DNA of 64,000 nucleotides from SBBG01 sp033717875 (GCA_033717875.1 JADDKJ010000009.1:1-64000), one strand, 5' to 3'; shown: positions 47,036 to 55,593, numbered from the stretch's first letter. Notes: generated from the letters alone by a model not told the origin. Made by a program: numbers and translations.

Positions 47036-47335
47036 GCGCCGCGCCGCGGCGATCATGCGCAAGGCGGGATCGATGCCGATCACCTCGCCTGCCTCGCCCA
47101 CGGCCTCGGCCGCGAGACGCGTCAACACTCCAGTGCCGCAGCCGACATCGAGCACACGCTCGCCCGGCTCGAGCGCCGCACGGCGCAGCGTCTCCTCACG
47201 GAATCGCCGGCCCAATCCCACCAGTGCACAACCGAGGTCATAGAACGGCGCCTGCCAGCGCATCACCGCGCCATGGGTGTGGGGCGGGGACTCGTCCGTC
47301 CGGGGAACGCAGGGTGGCAGTTCCTTCTTCTCCAT
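47036..47335 (-). pseudogene. N-terminal fragment of a class I SAM methyltransferase
   Basis: The 100 residues MEKKELPPC to RMIAAARR match the island's UbiE-like methyltransferases (VMRWQAPFYDLGCALVGLG, RVLDVGCGTGVLTRLAAEA, GIDPALRMI) without their membrane leader. The gene then breaks off at the junction with cfa. The two halves are out of frame with each other. Good GAGGG ribosome-binding site before the ATG. Confidence 0.83.
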
Positions 47336-47338
47336 GGT

Positions 47339-47592
47339 TTAGCCCTCGCGTAGCCTCTTCAGACGCTCGCGAAAGGCGGTCTCGTCAAGCCCGCCGGTGT
47401 ATTCGAGTTGCCGTCGATCACGATGTCCGGCGCCGACAGCACCCGGTACTGCTGCAGGATCTCCGGGTGCTGCGCCATGTCGACGTATTCCACCTTCATA
47501 TCCGGGAAATCCGGCTGCACCTTCTCGATCACGTGCTTGGCCTTGGCGCATTGAGCGCAATTGGGAACGGTGATGAAGAGCACCTCGATCAT
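47339..47592 (-). pseudogene. Thioredoxin/glutaredoxin-like small protein, frameshifted
   Basis: About 84 aa after correction: VLFITVPNCAQCAKAKHVIE carries the CxxC active site, VEYVDMAQHPEILQQY and VLSAPDIVIDG (the cis-Pro region) follow. Near 47397 one base appears missing; restoring it gives LEYTGGLDETAFRERLKRL, the normal end. May be a real defect or a sequencing slip. It might reduce or bind metal ions. The 130 bp upstream (47593-47724) show no convincing gene. Confidence 0.78.
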
Positions 47593-47724
47593 GTCCGCTG
47601 CTCCAGCCGGTAACCCAGGCCTTGATCAAATCCCGTTTTGCCTGGCTGGTTCCTCCATACCGCCCAAAGCAACCACTACTGACGGCCACATTGGTGTGAG
47701 CTGCCGCCTTGGCCAGCGGAACCT

Positions 47725-47997
47725 TCATGCGCTATGACTGGGCATTCCCCAGCGCCGCCGGAGAAAGTTGTAAATCGGCACGTAGACCAGCCCGGCATAC
47801 ACACCGTAGAGAAAGCTCTCGACGAGTCCCAGCAAAAAACCCCACCAGGTGAGCCATTTGAACGCCGGCAACACCTGTTCGAGAAGTTCATGCATATGCA
47901 GGCTCTGCGGCGTGACCAGACCGTAGATCACACACACGATGAAGGTCACCGCGCCCCACAGCCCCAGCGCCCAGGAGACGAGCTTGATGTTCAGCAT
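47725..47997 (-). CDS. DUF5676 family membrane protein
   Basis: 90 aa with two or three helices (WALGLWGAVTFIVCVIYGLV and WWGFLLGLVESFLYGVYAGL) and the typical end VYVPIYNFLRRRWG. Function unknown; often found by metal-resistance and heavy-metal ATPase genes. Start ATG at 47997 chosen for the GAGGAG site 7 nt upstream. Confidence 0.82.
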   Translation of the reverse strand: MLNIKLVSWALGLWGAVTFIVCVIYGLVTPQSLHMHELLEQVLPAFKWLTWWGFLLGLVESFLYGVYAGLVYVPIYNFLRRRWGMPSHSA

Positions 47998-48008
47998 GAC
48001 CGTTCTCC

Positions 48009-48212
48009 TCAATGTTGATGGCCTTGCGGCCTGTCCTTGCCCGATTCTTCTCCGCCCGAGGGGCGTTGATCATCCCCGCCGCCGCAACAGCCGCCACCAC
48101 CACGACCTCCATGACCGCCATGCCCACCATGGCCACCATGGCCGAACAAGTGCATGCCAATGAACAGGACAAAAATCACAACCCATACCCAATTCTGCGC
48201 TAACCATTCCAT
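48009..48212 (-). CDS. Small membrane protein with Gly/His repeat
   Basis: 67 aa: one helix (WVWVVIFVLFIGMHLF), a GHGGHGGHGG repeat, then GGCCGGG and a charged, His-ending tail. The repeat and Cys pair are likely metal ligands on one face of the membrane. Strong GAGGAGG site. No family assigned. Lies 11 nt before the DUF5676 gene. Confidence 0.75.
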   Translation of the reverse strand: MEWLAQNWVWVVIFVLFIGMHLFGHGGHGGHGGHGGRGGGGCCGGGDDQRPSGGEESGKDRPQGHQH

Positions 48213-48310
48213 ATCGCACCTCCTCGATTACACCTACCCAAACGATCATGCCGAACTATTCCACCTGATACACGTCGCGACAGACGCGGCACCTCACTGC
48301 GCATAACTTC

Positions 48311-48802
48311 TCAAAAAGAGCGCCGCGGCGGGCTGACCTCCACGCTCTCGATCTCCCATTCCTCGACTTCGTGCATGAAGGCACGCTTCAACTGTTCCGT
48401 CCATCCTTCGCCCAGCCGCACGCCCGCCCCGGTGAGGGTGGCCTCGATCTCGCCGGCGCTCACCTGCAACAAATCGTAGGTGATCTCGATCACCGCGCCG
48501 GCAATAGACACATGCGCTACCCCCATGAGGCCGCGCAACACCTCTTCCACGATGGCCGCGCCTTCACCCGACAACGGCCGGGCCAGACGCAGGCGCCGCC
48601 GCTTGAGCACGGTTCCCCCCGCCTGCTTTGCCGCCTTCACGCCCGGATATCCGATGTACAGATGCGGATGCGCGAGGAAGCGGGCCCGGCATTGCTCGGA
48701 ACAGAAGGCGAACTCCATCTGCAGGTGGACCAGCGCATGTTGCCCCGGCGCCACTTCCATGCCGCAGACCGGATCCCGGACTTTTTGCTGCCCTTTGCTC
48801 AT
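48311..48802 (-). CDS. YHS domain plus HMA-like domain protein
   Basis: 163 aa. N-terminal YHS unit (VRDPVCGMEVAPG, FAFCSEQCRARF), a basic linker (LKRRRLRLARPL), then a ferredoxin-like half (GVAHVSIAGAVIEITYDLLQ, EIEATLTGAGVRL) resembling HMA without CxxC. Probably a cytoplasmic metal sensor or chaperone. GGAG precedes the ATG at 48802. Confidence 0.75.
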   Translation of the reverse strand: MSKGQQKVRDPVCGMEVAPGQHALVHLQMEFAFCSEQCRARFLAHPHLYIGYPGVKAAKQAGGTVLKRRRLRLARPLSGEGAAIVEEVLRGLMGVAHVSIAGAVIEITYDLLQVSAGEIEATLTGAGVRLGEGWTEQLKRAFMHEVEEWEIESVEVSPPRRSF

Positions 48803-48882
48803 AAACAAGCTCCTCACACTTTACGCCCGCACTGTGTCAGCGGCGAACACGCGGTCTCTGTCATGCCATTAGTCTCCTTATG

Positions 48883-49536
48883 TCAGCCATGCCCTGCGCG
48901 CGGTGCGGCTCCCCATCGCGGGAGGAAGGCCGGGGTCCGTGCCGCGTAGCGCGTATATTCTTCGCCGAATTCTCTGGCCACCTCCCGCTCCTCGCGCCGC
49001 GCCAGCCTGACGTACATGTAAACCAGTACCGGAAACATCAATAGCGTCAGTATCGTCGGCCACTGCAATAGAAAACCAAACATGATCATGATGAACGCCA
49101 CATATTGCGGATGACGTATCCGCGCATAGGGACCGCTCGTCGCCAGGGTATGTGTTTGCTGCGCCGCATAGAGCGCTTTCCAGGCAGCGGCGAGCAGCCA
49201 GAACCCGCCGCCGATGAAGATCATGCTCAGGATATGAAATGGCCCGAAGTGTGGATTGGCGCGCCAGCCGAACAGCATCTCCAGCAGGTGGCCGGCGTCG
49301 TAGGAAAACCAGTTGATGCCCGGGTAACGGCTCTGCAACCAGCCGGAGAGTAAATAAATGGTCAGCGGAAAACCGTACATCTCGGTGAACAGCGCCACCA
49401 GAAACGCGGAGAAGGCGCCGAAACTGCGCCAGTCGCGTTTGCTCCGTGGCTTGAAGAAACTGAATGCGAAGATGATGAACACCAGCGAATTGATGATCAC
49501 CAGCGACCACAGTCCGTAGCCGGATGTTTCAGTCAT
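48883..49536 (-). CDS. Isoprenylcysteine carboxyl methyltransferase-like membrane protein (second copy)
   Basis: 217 aa, closely similar to the gene at 28878 over its whole length (WSLVIINSLVFIIFAF, INWFSYDAGHLLEMLFGW, YARIRHPQYVAFIMIMFG). ATG at 49536 with GGAGGG upstream. In this neighbourhood it follows DUF2933 as in copy A, but the pair now sits downstream of the YHS-ATPase instead of upstream. Confidence 0.85.
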   Translation of the reverse strand: MTETSGYGLWSLVIINSLVFIIFAFSFFKPRSKRDWRSFGAFSAFLVALFTEMYGFPLTIYLLSGWLQSRYPGINWFSYDAGHLLEMLFGWRANPHFGPFHILSMIFIGGGFWLLAAAWKALYAAQQTHTLATSGPYARIRHPQYVAFIMIMFGFLLQWPTILTLLMFPVLVYMYVRLARREEREVAREFGEEYTRYAARTPAFLPRWGAAPRAGHG

Positions 49537-49741
49537 GTTTGTGCCCTCCACCATGCCCACGATGCATGAAGATATGCAACAGCGGGCAGGCGAGCAGCAG
49601 CAGAAAAGGCAAAACACCCAAGGCATGAGCACGGTGCTCGCTGAAAAGAAAAAACGCGGCGATGGCGAGAAACCCGATCAGCACCCAATTGAACCCGGCC
49701 TTGCCGCTGCCAGGGGTATGATGTTCATGTGTGTCAGGCAC
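49529..49741 (-). CDS. DUF2933 small membrane protein (second copy)
   Basis: 70 aa, probable GTG start at 49741 after GGAG. Similar to the copy A protein: FNWVLIGFLAIAAFFLFSEH and LLLLACPLLHIFMHRGHGGG with a His-rich end. The longer frame adds residues with no homology. Confidence 0.78.
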   Translation of the reverse strand: MPDTHEHHTPGSGKAGFNWVLIGFLAIAAFFLFSEHRAHALGVLPFLLLLACPLLHIFMHRGHGGGHKHD

Positions 49742-49817
49742 GTTGTTATCACTCCGGTTTATTGACGTTGAAAACCATGGTTGTGCGCAGCGCACAACCT
49801 GTTTTTTGATGAATACA

Positions 49818-50639
49818 TCATGTCACGGCCGGTGGCTTCACGGCTACCCAGAAACTCAGCAGCTTTATCCAACGCCCGCGCATCATCACGGGATTGAATC
49901 CCGCGCCTTGCAAATAAGCGGGAATCTCACCGCGCAGATTGGGCGCGGTGAAAGGCATAAGCAGCAGCGGCCAGACGATCAACCATACATACCAGACTGC
50001 TGGGCGATCGACATCGACAATCACGAATCGGCCACCGGGCTTGAGCACGCGGTATACCTCGGCGAGTCCCGCGCGTTTCAGATCCGGCGTCAGGTGGTGC
50101 AACATGCAGATGGAGAATACGACATCGAAATGCTCGCTATCGAAGGGCAAGGCTTCAATGGCGGCGACCTTGAAGCTTGCGTGGCTCGCCTCTGCGTTCG
50201 CGTTGCGACGAGCGACCTGGAGCATGGCGGGAGAGGGATCGATGCCGACCGTTTCGCCGTTATCTCCGACCGCCAGCGCCGCAAGACGCGTCAGCACGCC
50301 GGTGCCACAACCGACATCCAGCACATGCTGTCCCGATTGCAGCTCGGCGTGACGCAGGGTCTCGTGGCGGAATTCCTGACCGAGTCCCAGCAGCGAGCAG
50401 TAAAAATCATAAACCGGTGCGGCATAATTCATGGTAACGCCGTGGGTGTGGACGGCAGGCTCGTCGAGTGACGACAAAGCCCGCCGCGACAGCCACCAGC
50501 CGTAAAGCATCACGGCAGGACAGGACAGGGCGATGACCGCGATAAACAGCGTGAACGGGGTGAATCCCCAGGTGCGCAGCACAAAGATCGCAAGTATCAC
50601 CGCACCAATCGCGCACAACTTGCTGGCGATATGGTTCAT
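49818..50639 (-). CDS. Membrane-anchored SAM methyltransferase (divergent copy)
   Basis: 273 aa. Two N-terminal helices (IGAVILAIFVLRTWGF and FIAVIALSCPAVMLYGW), then VLDVGCGTGVLTRLAALA, GIDPSPAMLQVARR and ICMLHHLTPDLKRAG. Same architecture as the genes at 28066 and 53836 but clearly divergent. ATG overlaps the YHS-ATPase stop, so it is coupled to the exporter. Confidence 0.87.
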   Translation of the reverse strand: MNHIASKLCAIGAVILAIFVLRTWGFTPFTLFIAVIALSCPAVMLYGWWLSRRALSSLDEPAVHTHGVTMNYAAPVYDFYCSLLGLGQEFRHETLRHAELQSGQHVLDVGCGTGVLTRLAALAVGDNGETVGIDPSPAMLQVARRNANAEASHASFKVAAIEALPFDSEHFDVVFSICMLHHLTPDLKRAGLAEVYRVLKPGGRFVIVDVDRPAVWYVWLIVWPLLLMPFTAPNLRGEIPAYLQGAGFNPVMMRGRWIKLLSFWVAVKPPAVT

Positions 50640-52960
50640 GGCGTCAACCTTGCGCGTTTGAGTGTGGCCGAGTTGACGATCACCGACAGCGAGCTCAGCG
50701 CCATGGCCGCGGCCGCGATAATCGGGTTCAAAAATCCCAAGGCCGCAATGGGGATGCCCACAGTGTTGTAGATGAAGGCCCAGAACAGGTTCTGCTTGAT
50801 CTTGCGCATGGTGGCACGTGACAGGCGGATGGCCGCGACCACGTCGCGCACGTCGTTCTTGATCAGGACGATGCCGCCGGTCTCCTTCGCCACGTCGGAG
50901 CCGGAGCCGATGGCGATCCCAATGTCCGCCACCGCGAGCGCCGGCGCGTCGTTGACGCCGTCGCCCACCATGGCGACTGCCTTGCCCTGTTGCCGCAGCT
51001 CTTGAATGATGCGCGCCTTGTCGCCCGGCAGCACTTCCGCGATCACTCGCGTGATGCCGAGTTGCACGGCGATGGCCTGCGCGGTGCGCTGGTTGTCACC
51101 GGTGAGTAGAATCACCTCGACGCCTTCTTGCCGCAGTGCCAACACCGCCTCCTGCGCCTCCGGTTTTAATGTGTCGGCAACGGCGATGATACCGGACAAC
51201 ATACCGTCCCAGCCCACCAGCATGGCGGTCTTGCCTTCCGTCTCCAGCCGGCTCATGGTCTCTTCCGCCGGCGCAGTGTCTATGCCTTCGCGCGCGAACA
51301 GGCGGCGGTTTCCCATTAGCACCTGCCGCCCCTCGACTTGGCCGCGAATACCGTGACCGGGAATCGCTTCGAAATCCGCCACCTTCGGCAACACGAGTTC
51401 GCGGTGTTGCGCGGCGCGTACGATCGCTTCGCCCAACGGATGCTCTGAACCGGCCTCAACGGCTGCGGCGAGGCGCAGGATGTCGGCTTCCGTTGCAGCA
51501 CCGAGCGCAACGATGTCCGTAACGTTGGGCTCGCCACGGGTCAGCGTGCCGGTCTTGTCGAATACCACCGTGGTCAGCTTTTCCGCCCGCTCCAGCACTT
51601 CAGCGCCACGGATTAGGATGCCGGCCTCGGCCCCCTTGCCCACGCCCACCATCAGCGCCGCCGGCGTGGCGACACCCAGCGCGCACGGACATGAGATAAT
51701 CAGCACCGCGATAAAGGCGAGTAGCCCCTGCGGGAAATTGCCGGCCGCCCACCAGCCGAAGAAGGCCAGGAACGCGATCGCCACCACCGCCGGGACGAAA
51801 TACGCGGTCACCTTGTCGGCGAGGCGCTGCACAGCGGCGGTGCTGGCCTGGGCGTCCTCCACCATCTTGATAATCTGGGCCAGCGCCGTCTCGGCCCCGA
51901 CCCGCGTCGCCTTGAAGCGGAACAGGCCGGTGCGATTGAGCGTGCCGCCGATCACCGCGCTGCCCGCGGCCTTTTCCACCGGCATGGACTCACCGGTAAG
52001 CATCGACTCGTCCACCGAGGAGTTGCCCTCCAGCACCAGGCCATCGGTGGGAATTTTCTCGCCGGGCCGCACCACCACGGTCTCGTCCACCATCACGGAT
52101 TCAGCGGGCACCTCCATCTCGGCGCCCTCCCGAACCACGTGGGCGACAGCCGGCTTCAGGTCCAGAAGCTTGCGCACCGCCGCCGAGGAGCGTTTCTTGA
52201 TGATCTCTTCCATGTATTTGCCGAGCAGCACAAAGGCGATGATGACGGCGGAAACCTCGAAGTAGACATCGCGTTCCTCGACCTTGACCGGCAGCACTTC
52301 GGGGAAGAACAGCACCGCCACGCTATAGAAATAGGCCACCGAGGTGCCGAGCGCGATAAGAAAATCCATGTTGATGCTGCGCGTGCGGATGGCGCTCCAC
52401 GCGCCTTTGTAGAAACTCCAACCGCCAATGAACTGCACCGGTGTCACCAGGATGAACAACCACATGCCCCACGTGAACCACGGTAGTTGCGGAATCGGCG
52501 CCCAGGTAACGATAGTTGCACCGGTGGCAAGGAACAAAAACGCCCCTGCTCGCAATATCGCGAGCGCCAGCACGCCGGTGAGCGCGATAGTCACGCGCGT
52601 ACGCATGGACTTGAGTTCCTGCTCGGGTGATTCGAAGGTACGCTGACAGGCGGGACTGCAAAAGTAGTAACTGCGTCCACCGCGCTCGGTCTTTAGCGCC
52701 GTCGCCTTCTCCACCACCATACCGCAGATCGGATCCTTGGCCATTTCCCTGGAGGGCTTTGCCGTCGCGGCGGCGGGCATGGCGTGCATATGGGATTCTG
52801 TTTCGGCGCCAGATCCCGGGCGTGCGTAGGCCGCCGGATTGGCTTCGAACTGATGCAGGCAGCGGGTGGAGCAGAAATAGTACGTCGTCCCCTGGTAGAC
52901 AGAAGAGCCTGCCGCCTTCTTCTCGTCCACCACCATGCCACAGACTGGATCGGTTACCAT
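50636..52960 (-). CDS. Heavy-metal P1B-type ATPase with two N-terminal YHS domains (copy B)
   Basis: 774 aa, near-identical in layout to the gene at 25192. YHS units DPVCGMVV...YYFCSTRC and DPICGMVV...YYFCSPAC, transport motif SCPCALGVATP, DKTGTLTRGEP, SEHPLGEAI and VGDGVNDAPAL are all intact. AAGGAG precedes the ATG. Two almost identical exporters could raise gene dosage or differ in regulation. Confidence 0.94.
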   Translation of the reverse strand: MVTDPVCGMVVDEKKAAGSSVYQGTTYYFCSTRCLHQFEANPAAYARPGSGAETESHMHAMPAAATAKPSREMAKDPICGMVVEKATALKTERGGRSYYFCSPACQRTFESPEQELKSMRTRVTIALTGVLALAILRAGAFLFLATGATIVTWAPIPQLPWFTWGMWLFILVTPVQFIGGWSFYKGAWSAIRTRSINMDFLIALGTSVAYFYSVAVLFFPEVLPVKVEERDVYFEVSAVIIAFVLLGKYMEEIIKKRSSAAVRKLLDLKPAVAHVVREGAEMEVPAESVMVDETVVVRPGEKIPTDGLVLEGNSSVDESMLTGESMPVEKAAGSAVIGGTLNRTGLFRFKATRVGAETALAQIIKMVEDAQASTAAVQRLADKVTAYFVPAVVAIAFLAFFGWWAAGNFPQGLLAFIAVLIISCPCALGVATPAALMVGVGKGAEAGILIRGAEVLERAEKLTTVVFDKTGTLTRGEPNVTDIVALGAATEADILRLAAAVEAGSEHPLGEAIVRAAQHRELVLPKVADFEAIPGHGIRGQVEGRQVLMGNRRLFAREGIDTAPAEETMSRLETEGKTAMLVGWDGMLSGIIAVADTLKPEAQEAVLALRQEGVEVILLTGDNQRTAQAIAVQLGITRVIAEVLPGDKARIIQELRQQGKAVAMVGDGVNDAPALAVADIGIAIGSGSDVAKETGGIVLIKNDVRDVVAAIRLSRATMRKIKQNLFWAFIYNTVGIPIAALGFLNPIIAAAAMALSSLSVIVNSATLKRARLTP

Positions 52961-52979
52961 TTGCCGTTCTCCTTATTGC

Positions 52980-53009
52980 CCCCTCACCCCCGCATGCGGG
53001 GGTGAGGGG
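52980..53009. repeat. Intercistronic perfect palindrome, copy B
   Basis: CCCCTCACCCCCGCA followed by its exact complement, a 15-bp arm without loop. It lies between the rhodanese end and the ATPase, where copy A has a related palindrome. Confidence 0.75.
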
Positions 53010-53174
53010 GCGGGATTTTGCGAATCGTCAGCGCGGTTTTTGAATGACAATCGGTATCCCGCTTTCTCCCACGCCATCATTCCGCCCTGAAGATTCCACA
53101 CATTGGTATAGCCGAGCCGCACCAGCTTTTCAGCGGCGATCGCGCTCATTCTTCCGGTGCGGCAATACAAAAGT

Positions 53175-53530
53175 AAATGGGTATCCCCTTCACGCACGTA
53201 ACATTGGCGTCAGCCATGGAAGCGATGCGCTAGCGAGCGATGGCTGACAACCCCCGGATAGCCTAGGGCGTCCTGTTTTGTCGGAGTCTGCGCGTGAGCG
53301 CAGGCGTTTTGGGACAGGGACGTCCCAAAATGTATACCGAGCACGGCGGCACAATCGGAGCCGACTGGATTTTCGCGGCACTGATAGATCAAACCCCGCT
53401 CCGGACGGCAATAATGGGCCGCCGACACCTCGAAAATGGTGCAATAACGCGGATTTTTTGCCGTCACGGGTAGCGACTTCCCCATTATTTCAGGCGGACG
53501 GGTAGCGGTGGCGTGAAGGGGATACCCAGT
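53175..53530. mobile_element. MITE-like element with 18-bp terminal inverted repeats and 7-bp target duplication
   Basis: Ends carry TGGGTATCCCCTTCACGC (53178-53195) and its exact complement (53511-53528). CAAAAGT is present on both sides (53168-53174 and 53531-53537) and once in the uninterrupted homologous position, allowing for one changed base in copy A. Inside, a minus-strand frame from ATG at 53485 encodes about 49 residues (MGKSLPVTAKNPRYCT, FEVSAAHYCRPERG, YQCRENPVGS) and is itself cut by the 152-bp element. No transposase. Non-autonomous transposon; family not recognised. Confidence 0.85.
53206..53357. mobile_element. Palindromic insertion element (short copy, 152 bp)
   Basis: Same ends as the 21406 copy (GGCGTCAGCC to GGCACAATCG) and the same orientation relative to the plus strand. 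It lacks 132 internal bases, with the join at a single GAGCGCAGGCG where the long copy has two. It lies inside the MITE, so it arrived after that element. No target duplication. Confidence 0.82.
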
Positions 53531-53835
53531 CAAAAGTATTTTCGCGCCCTTCTCCGGCGGAAACTTTGCCCGGTTTCTCTCCACCTCATCGTAAGGAATG
53601 AACGCATCCGTCGGCACGATTTCGCCTTCGTAGGGAATGTGGACGTTGACGAGCAGGAAATCCTTTACCGCGAGCATTTGCTTGAGCCGCGCGGGCGTGA
53701 TGTTCGTGTACGCCCCGCCGCTCACCTTCACCGGATCGGATACGTTTGTTGGCGCGGCGGCGTATGACAGCGCGGGCAGCACGCCCAGAATGCCGGATAA
53801 CAGGACAATTGGCAGGTTTCTTAAACGGGTTGTTT

Positions 53836-54651
53836 TCATGATTCATCTCCTTTGCTTGCCATCCAGAAAGTCAGCCATTGCACCCAGCGGCCTTTGACTT
53901 GAACCGGATCAAATCCGGCGGCGCGCAAATAATGGGGAATTTCCCCGCGCACATTGGCGGCGGTAGCCGGCATGAACAACAGCGGCCAAACCAGCAGCCA
54001 CCATAAGGGATTGGCGGGGCGATCAATGTCGACGGCAACCAGCCGGCCATCAGGCTTAAGCACACGGTACACCTCGGCGAGACCATCATGCTTCAAGTCC
54101 GGCGGCAGGTGATGCAACATCATGCTCGACAGCACCACGTCGAAGCTGCTGTCGTCAAACGGCAGGTGCTCGATGGCGGCGAGTTTGAATTCGGCCCGGC
54201 TGCCCGTCCGTGCGGCGTTTTCCCGTGCCACGCCGATCATCCTTGGCGCCGGATCGATCCCCACCGCGCGTCCCGAAGGGCCGACCGCCCCCGCCGCCAA
54301 GCGAGTGAGAACGCCGGTGCCACAACCCACGTCCAGCACCTGTTCGTCAGGACTCAGGGCTGCGTGGCGCAGTGTTGTGTCCCGGAAATTTCGCCCCAGG
54401 CCGACGGCGCGGCATCCCCAATCGTAAAAGGGGGCCTGCCAGTTCATGACCCTGCCCCGCGTCTCGGGAATAGGCTCATTTGGCGCTCCCGGATAGCGTC
54501 GCGTCACGGCAACTCCCCAGAACAGGAGGACGGGACAAACCAGCAGGAGTGCGGCCAACAGAGCGCTCCACCAAGTCAAGCCCCACAGGGTGAAAACCGC
54601 CGCTACGAGGCCTATAGCGAATAACGGACACAGCCAAACCCATTTGCTCAT
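53836..54651 (-). CDS. Membrane-anchored class I SAM methyltransferase (copy B)
   Basis: 271 aa, nearly identical to the gene at 28066 (WVWLCPLFAIGLVAAVF, VLDVGCGTGVLTRLAAGA, LSSMMLHHLPPDLKHD). Its ATG follows a short stretch that still encodes the last residues of the lost ICMT gene. Stop overlaps the disrupted rhodanese start. Confidence 0.88.
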   Translation of the reverse strand: MSKWVWLCPLFAIGLVAAVFTLWGLTWWSALLAALLLVCPVLLFWGVAVTRRYPGAPNEPIPETRGRVMNWQAPFYDWGCRAVGLGRNFRDTTLRHAALSPDEQVLDVGCGTGVLTRLAAGAVGPSGRAVGIDPAPRMIGVARENAARTGSRAEFKLAAIEHLPFDDSSFDVVLSSMMLHHLPPDLKHDGLAEVYRVLKPDGRLVAVDIDRPANPLWWLLVWPLLFMPATAANVRGEIPHYLRAAGFDPVQVKGRWVQWLTFWMASKGDES

Positions 54652-54692
54652 GTGGACTCCCAACGGGACGGCTTCGTCTTTCGTTGCCCGCC

Positions 54693-54902
54693 TCATTTCT
54701 TCTCCTCGGTCGCACCGCCACCTTGCCCGCTTTCCGTCTTTTGTTCAGCCGGACACTGCGAGCAAGGTTTCTTGTCATGATTGCCCATCACCGATTCCTC
54801 TTTCCGCCCCTCCTTGCCGTGATCTCCCATCATGGGGTGGTGGCCGGAGCCCAAAAGGACAACGACCATCAACACCGCCATAACACCAATCATCGCAAAC
54901 AT
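54693..54902 (-). CDS. Small membrane protein with His/Met and CSQC tail (copy B)
   Basis: 69 aa, homologous to 29802: helix FAMIGVMAVLMVVVLLG, then GHHPMMGDHGKEG and KKPCSQCPAEQ. Family not recognised. Candidate periplasmic metal-binding peptide. Confidence 0.72.
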   Translation of the reverse strand: MFAMIGVMAVLMVVVLLGSGHHPMMGDHGKEGRKEESVMGNHDKKPCSQCPAEQKTESGQGGGATEEKK

Positions 54903-55005
54903 ATTCGGAACCTCCTTATGACGCTGAAAACTCATTCACCAAGTAGCAGGGGGCGCTACGAGCACGATCACACACGGAATGACCTTTCCGTGCGCATAGC
55001 GCACG

Positions 55006-55179
55006 CTACCGTGATTCCCTTGGACCGCGCGGTGCGCTGCCCGCGTACTTTCGCAGGTTGGCGGTAAACGCCTTGTGGCAAGCCACTGAGCAGAAGTAAT
55101 ACACCTGTCCGGCGTATTCCACCTTCGCTGCTGCCTTGGCCGGGTCCACGTCCATTTTGCACACTGGATCAGTTACCAT
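55006..55179 (-). CDS. Small YHS-domain protein
   Basis: 57 aa, too short for most gene finders. One YHS unit: VTDPVCKMDVDPAKAAAKV then YYFCSVACHKAF. The usual CGM is CKM here. GAGG lies upstream of the ATG at 55179. In copy A the same place keeps only the flanking hairpin, so the gene was deleted there. Confidence 0.8.
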   Translation of the reverse strand: MVTDPVCKMDVDPAKAAAKVEYAGQVYYFCSVACHKAFTANLRKYAGSAPRGPRESR

Positions 55180-55251
55180 ATTTCATCTCCTCTAAAAAGA
55201 ACCCCGCTTTTGCCCCACTGTCGAAGATGCTCCAGCCGCGCGTCGAGCAGC

Positions 55252-55509
55252 TCACCCGCAGGCAAGCTGCCGGTCGATCTCCGCCTCGGCCTCCAGCCAG
55301 TCTTCGAGCTCGTGGCCGGATTCGAAATCCCGGCGTTCGGCCCGGAAATACGCGGCCGTGACGATCATCCGCTGCCGCTCTTCGGCGGAAATGGGATCGC
55401 GACGCGGGGCGTCACCGCATTCATCCCCGGTCGCCGCCCGGCTCGCGGGTTTCCGCGCCGGCCGCCGCGATGCGGAGTTATTGCCCGATGTTTCATTATG
55501 ATCTGTCAT
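55252..55509 (-). CDS. DUF2934 protein (copy B)
   Basis: 85 aa, homologous to 30121 with five residues missing in the linker. Basic N-terminal half, then IVTAAYFRAERRD and GHELEDWLEAEAEI. Function unknown. Confidence 0.82.
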   Translation of the reverse strand: MTDHNETSGNNSASRRPARKPASRAATGDECGDAPRRDPISAEERQRMIVTAAYFRAERRDFESGHELEDWLEAEAEIDRQLACG

Positions 55510-55593
55510 GTTCATGCCTCTCTCGAAAAGTAAAAGTACCATTGCCCGAACTGCCCAACACCGCCAAAAACCATGACGCCACTCTTCCTGCCT

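Larger units (their letters stand above)
53028..53839 (-). pseudogene. Periplasmic rhodanese (copy B), disrupted by a MITE and a frameshift
   Basis: Signal peptide and N-terminal half (KTTRLRNLPIVLLSGIL to RAKFPPEKGAKILL) are followed by a 356-bp insertion at 53175-53530 plus a 7-bp duplication; homology resumes at YCRTGRMSAIAAEKLVRLGY. A one-base loss near 53062 then shifts the last ten residues out of frame. The intact homologue at 27614 shows the original structure. The active loop is separated from the first half, so the gene is dead. Confidence 0.92.
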
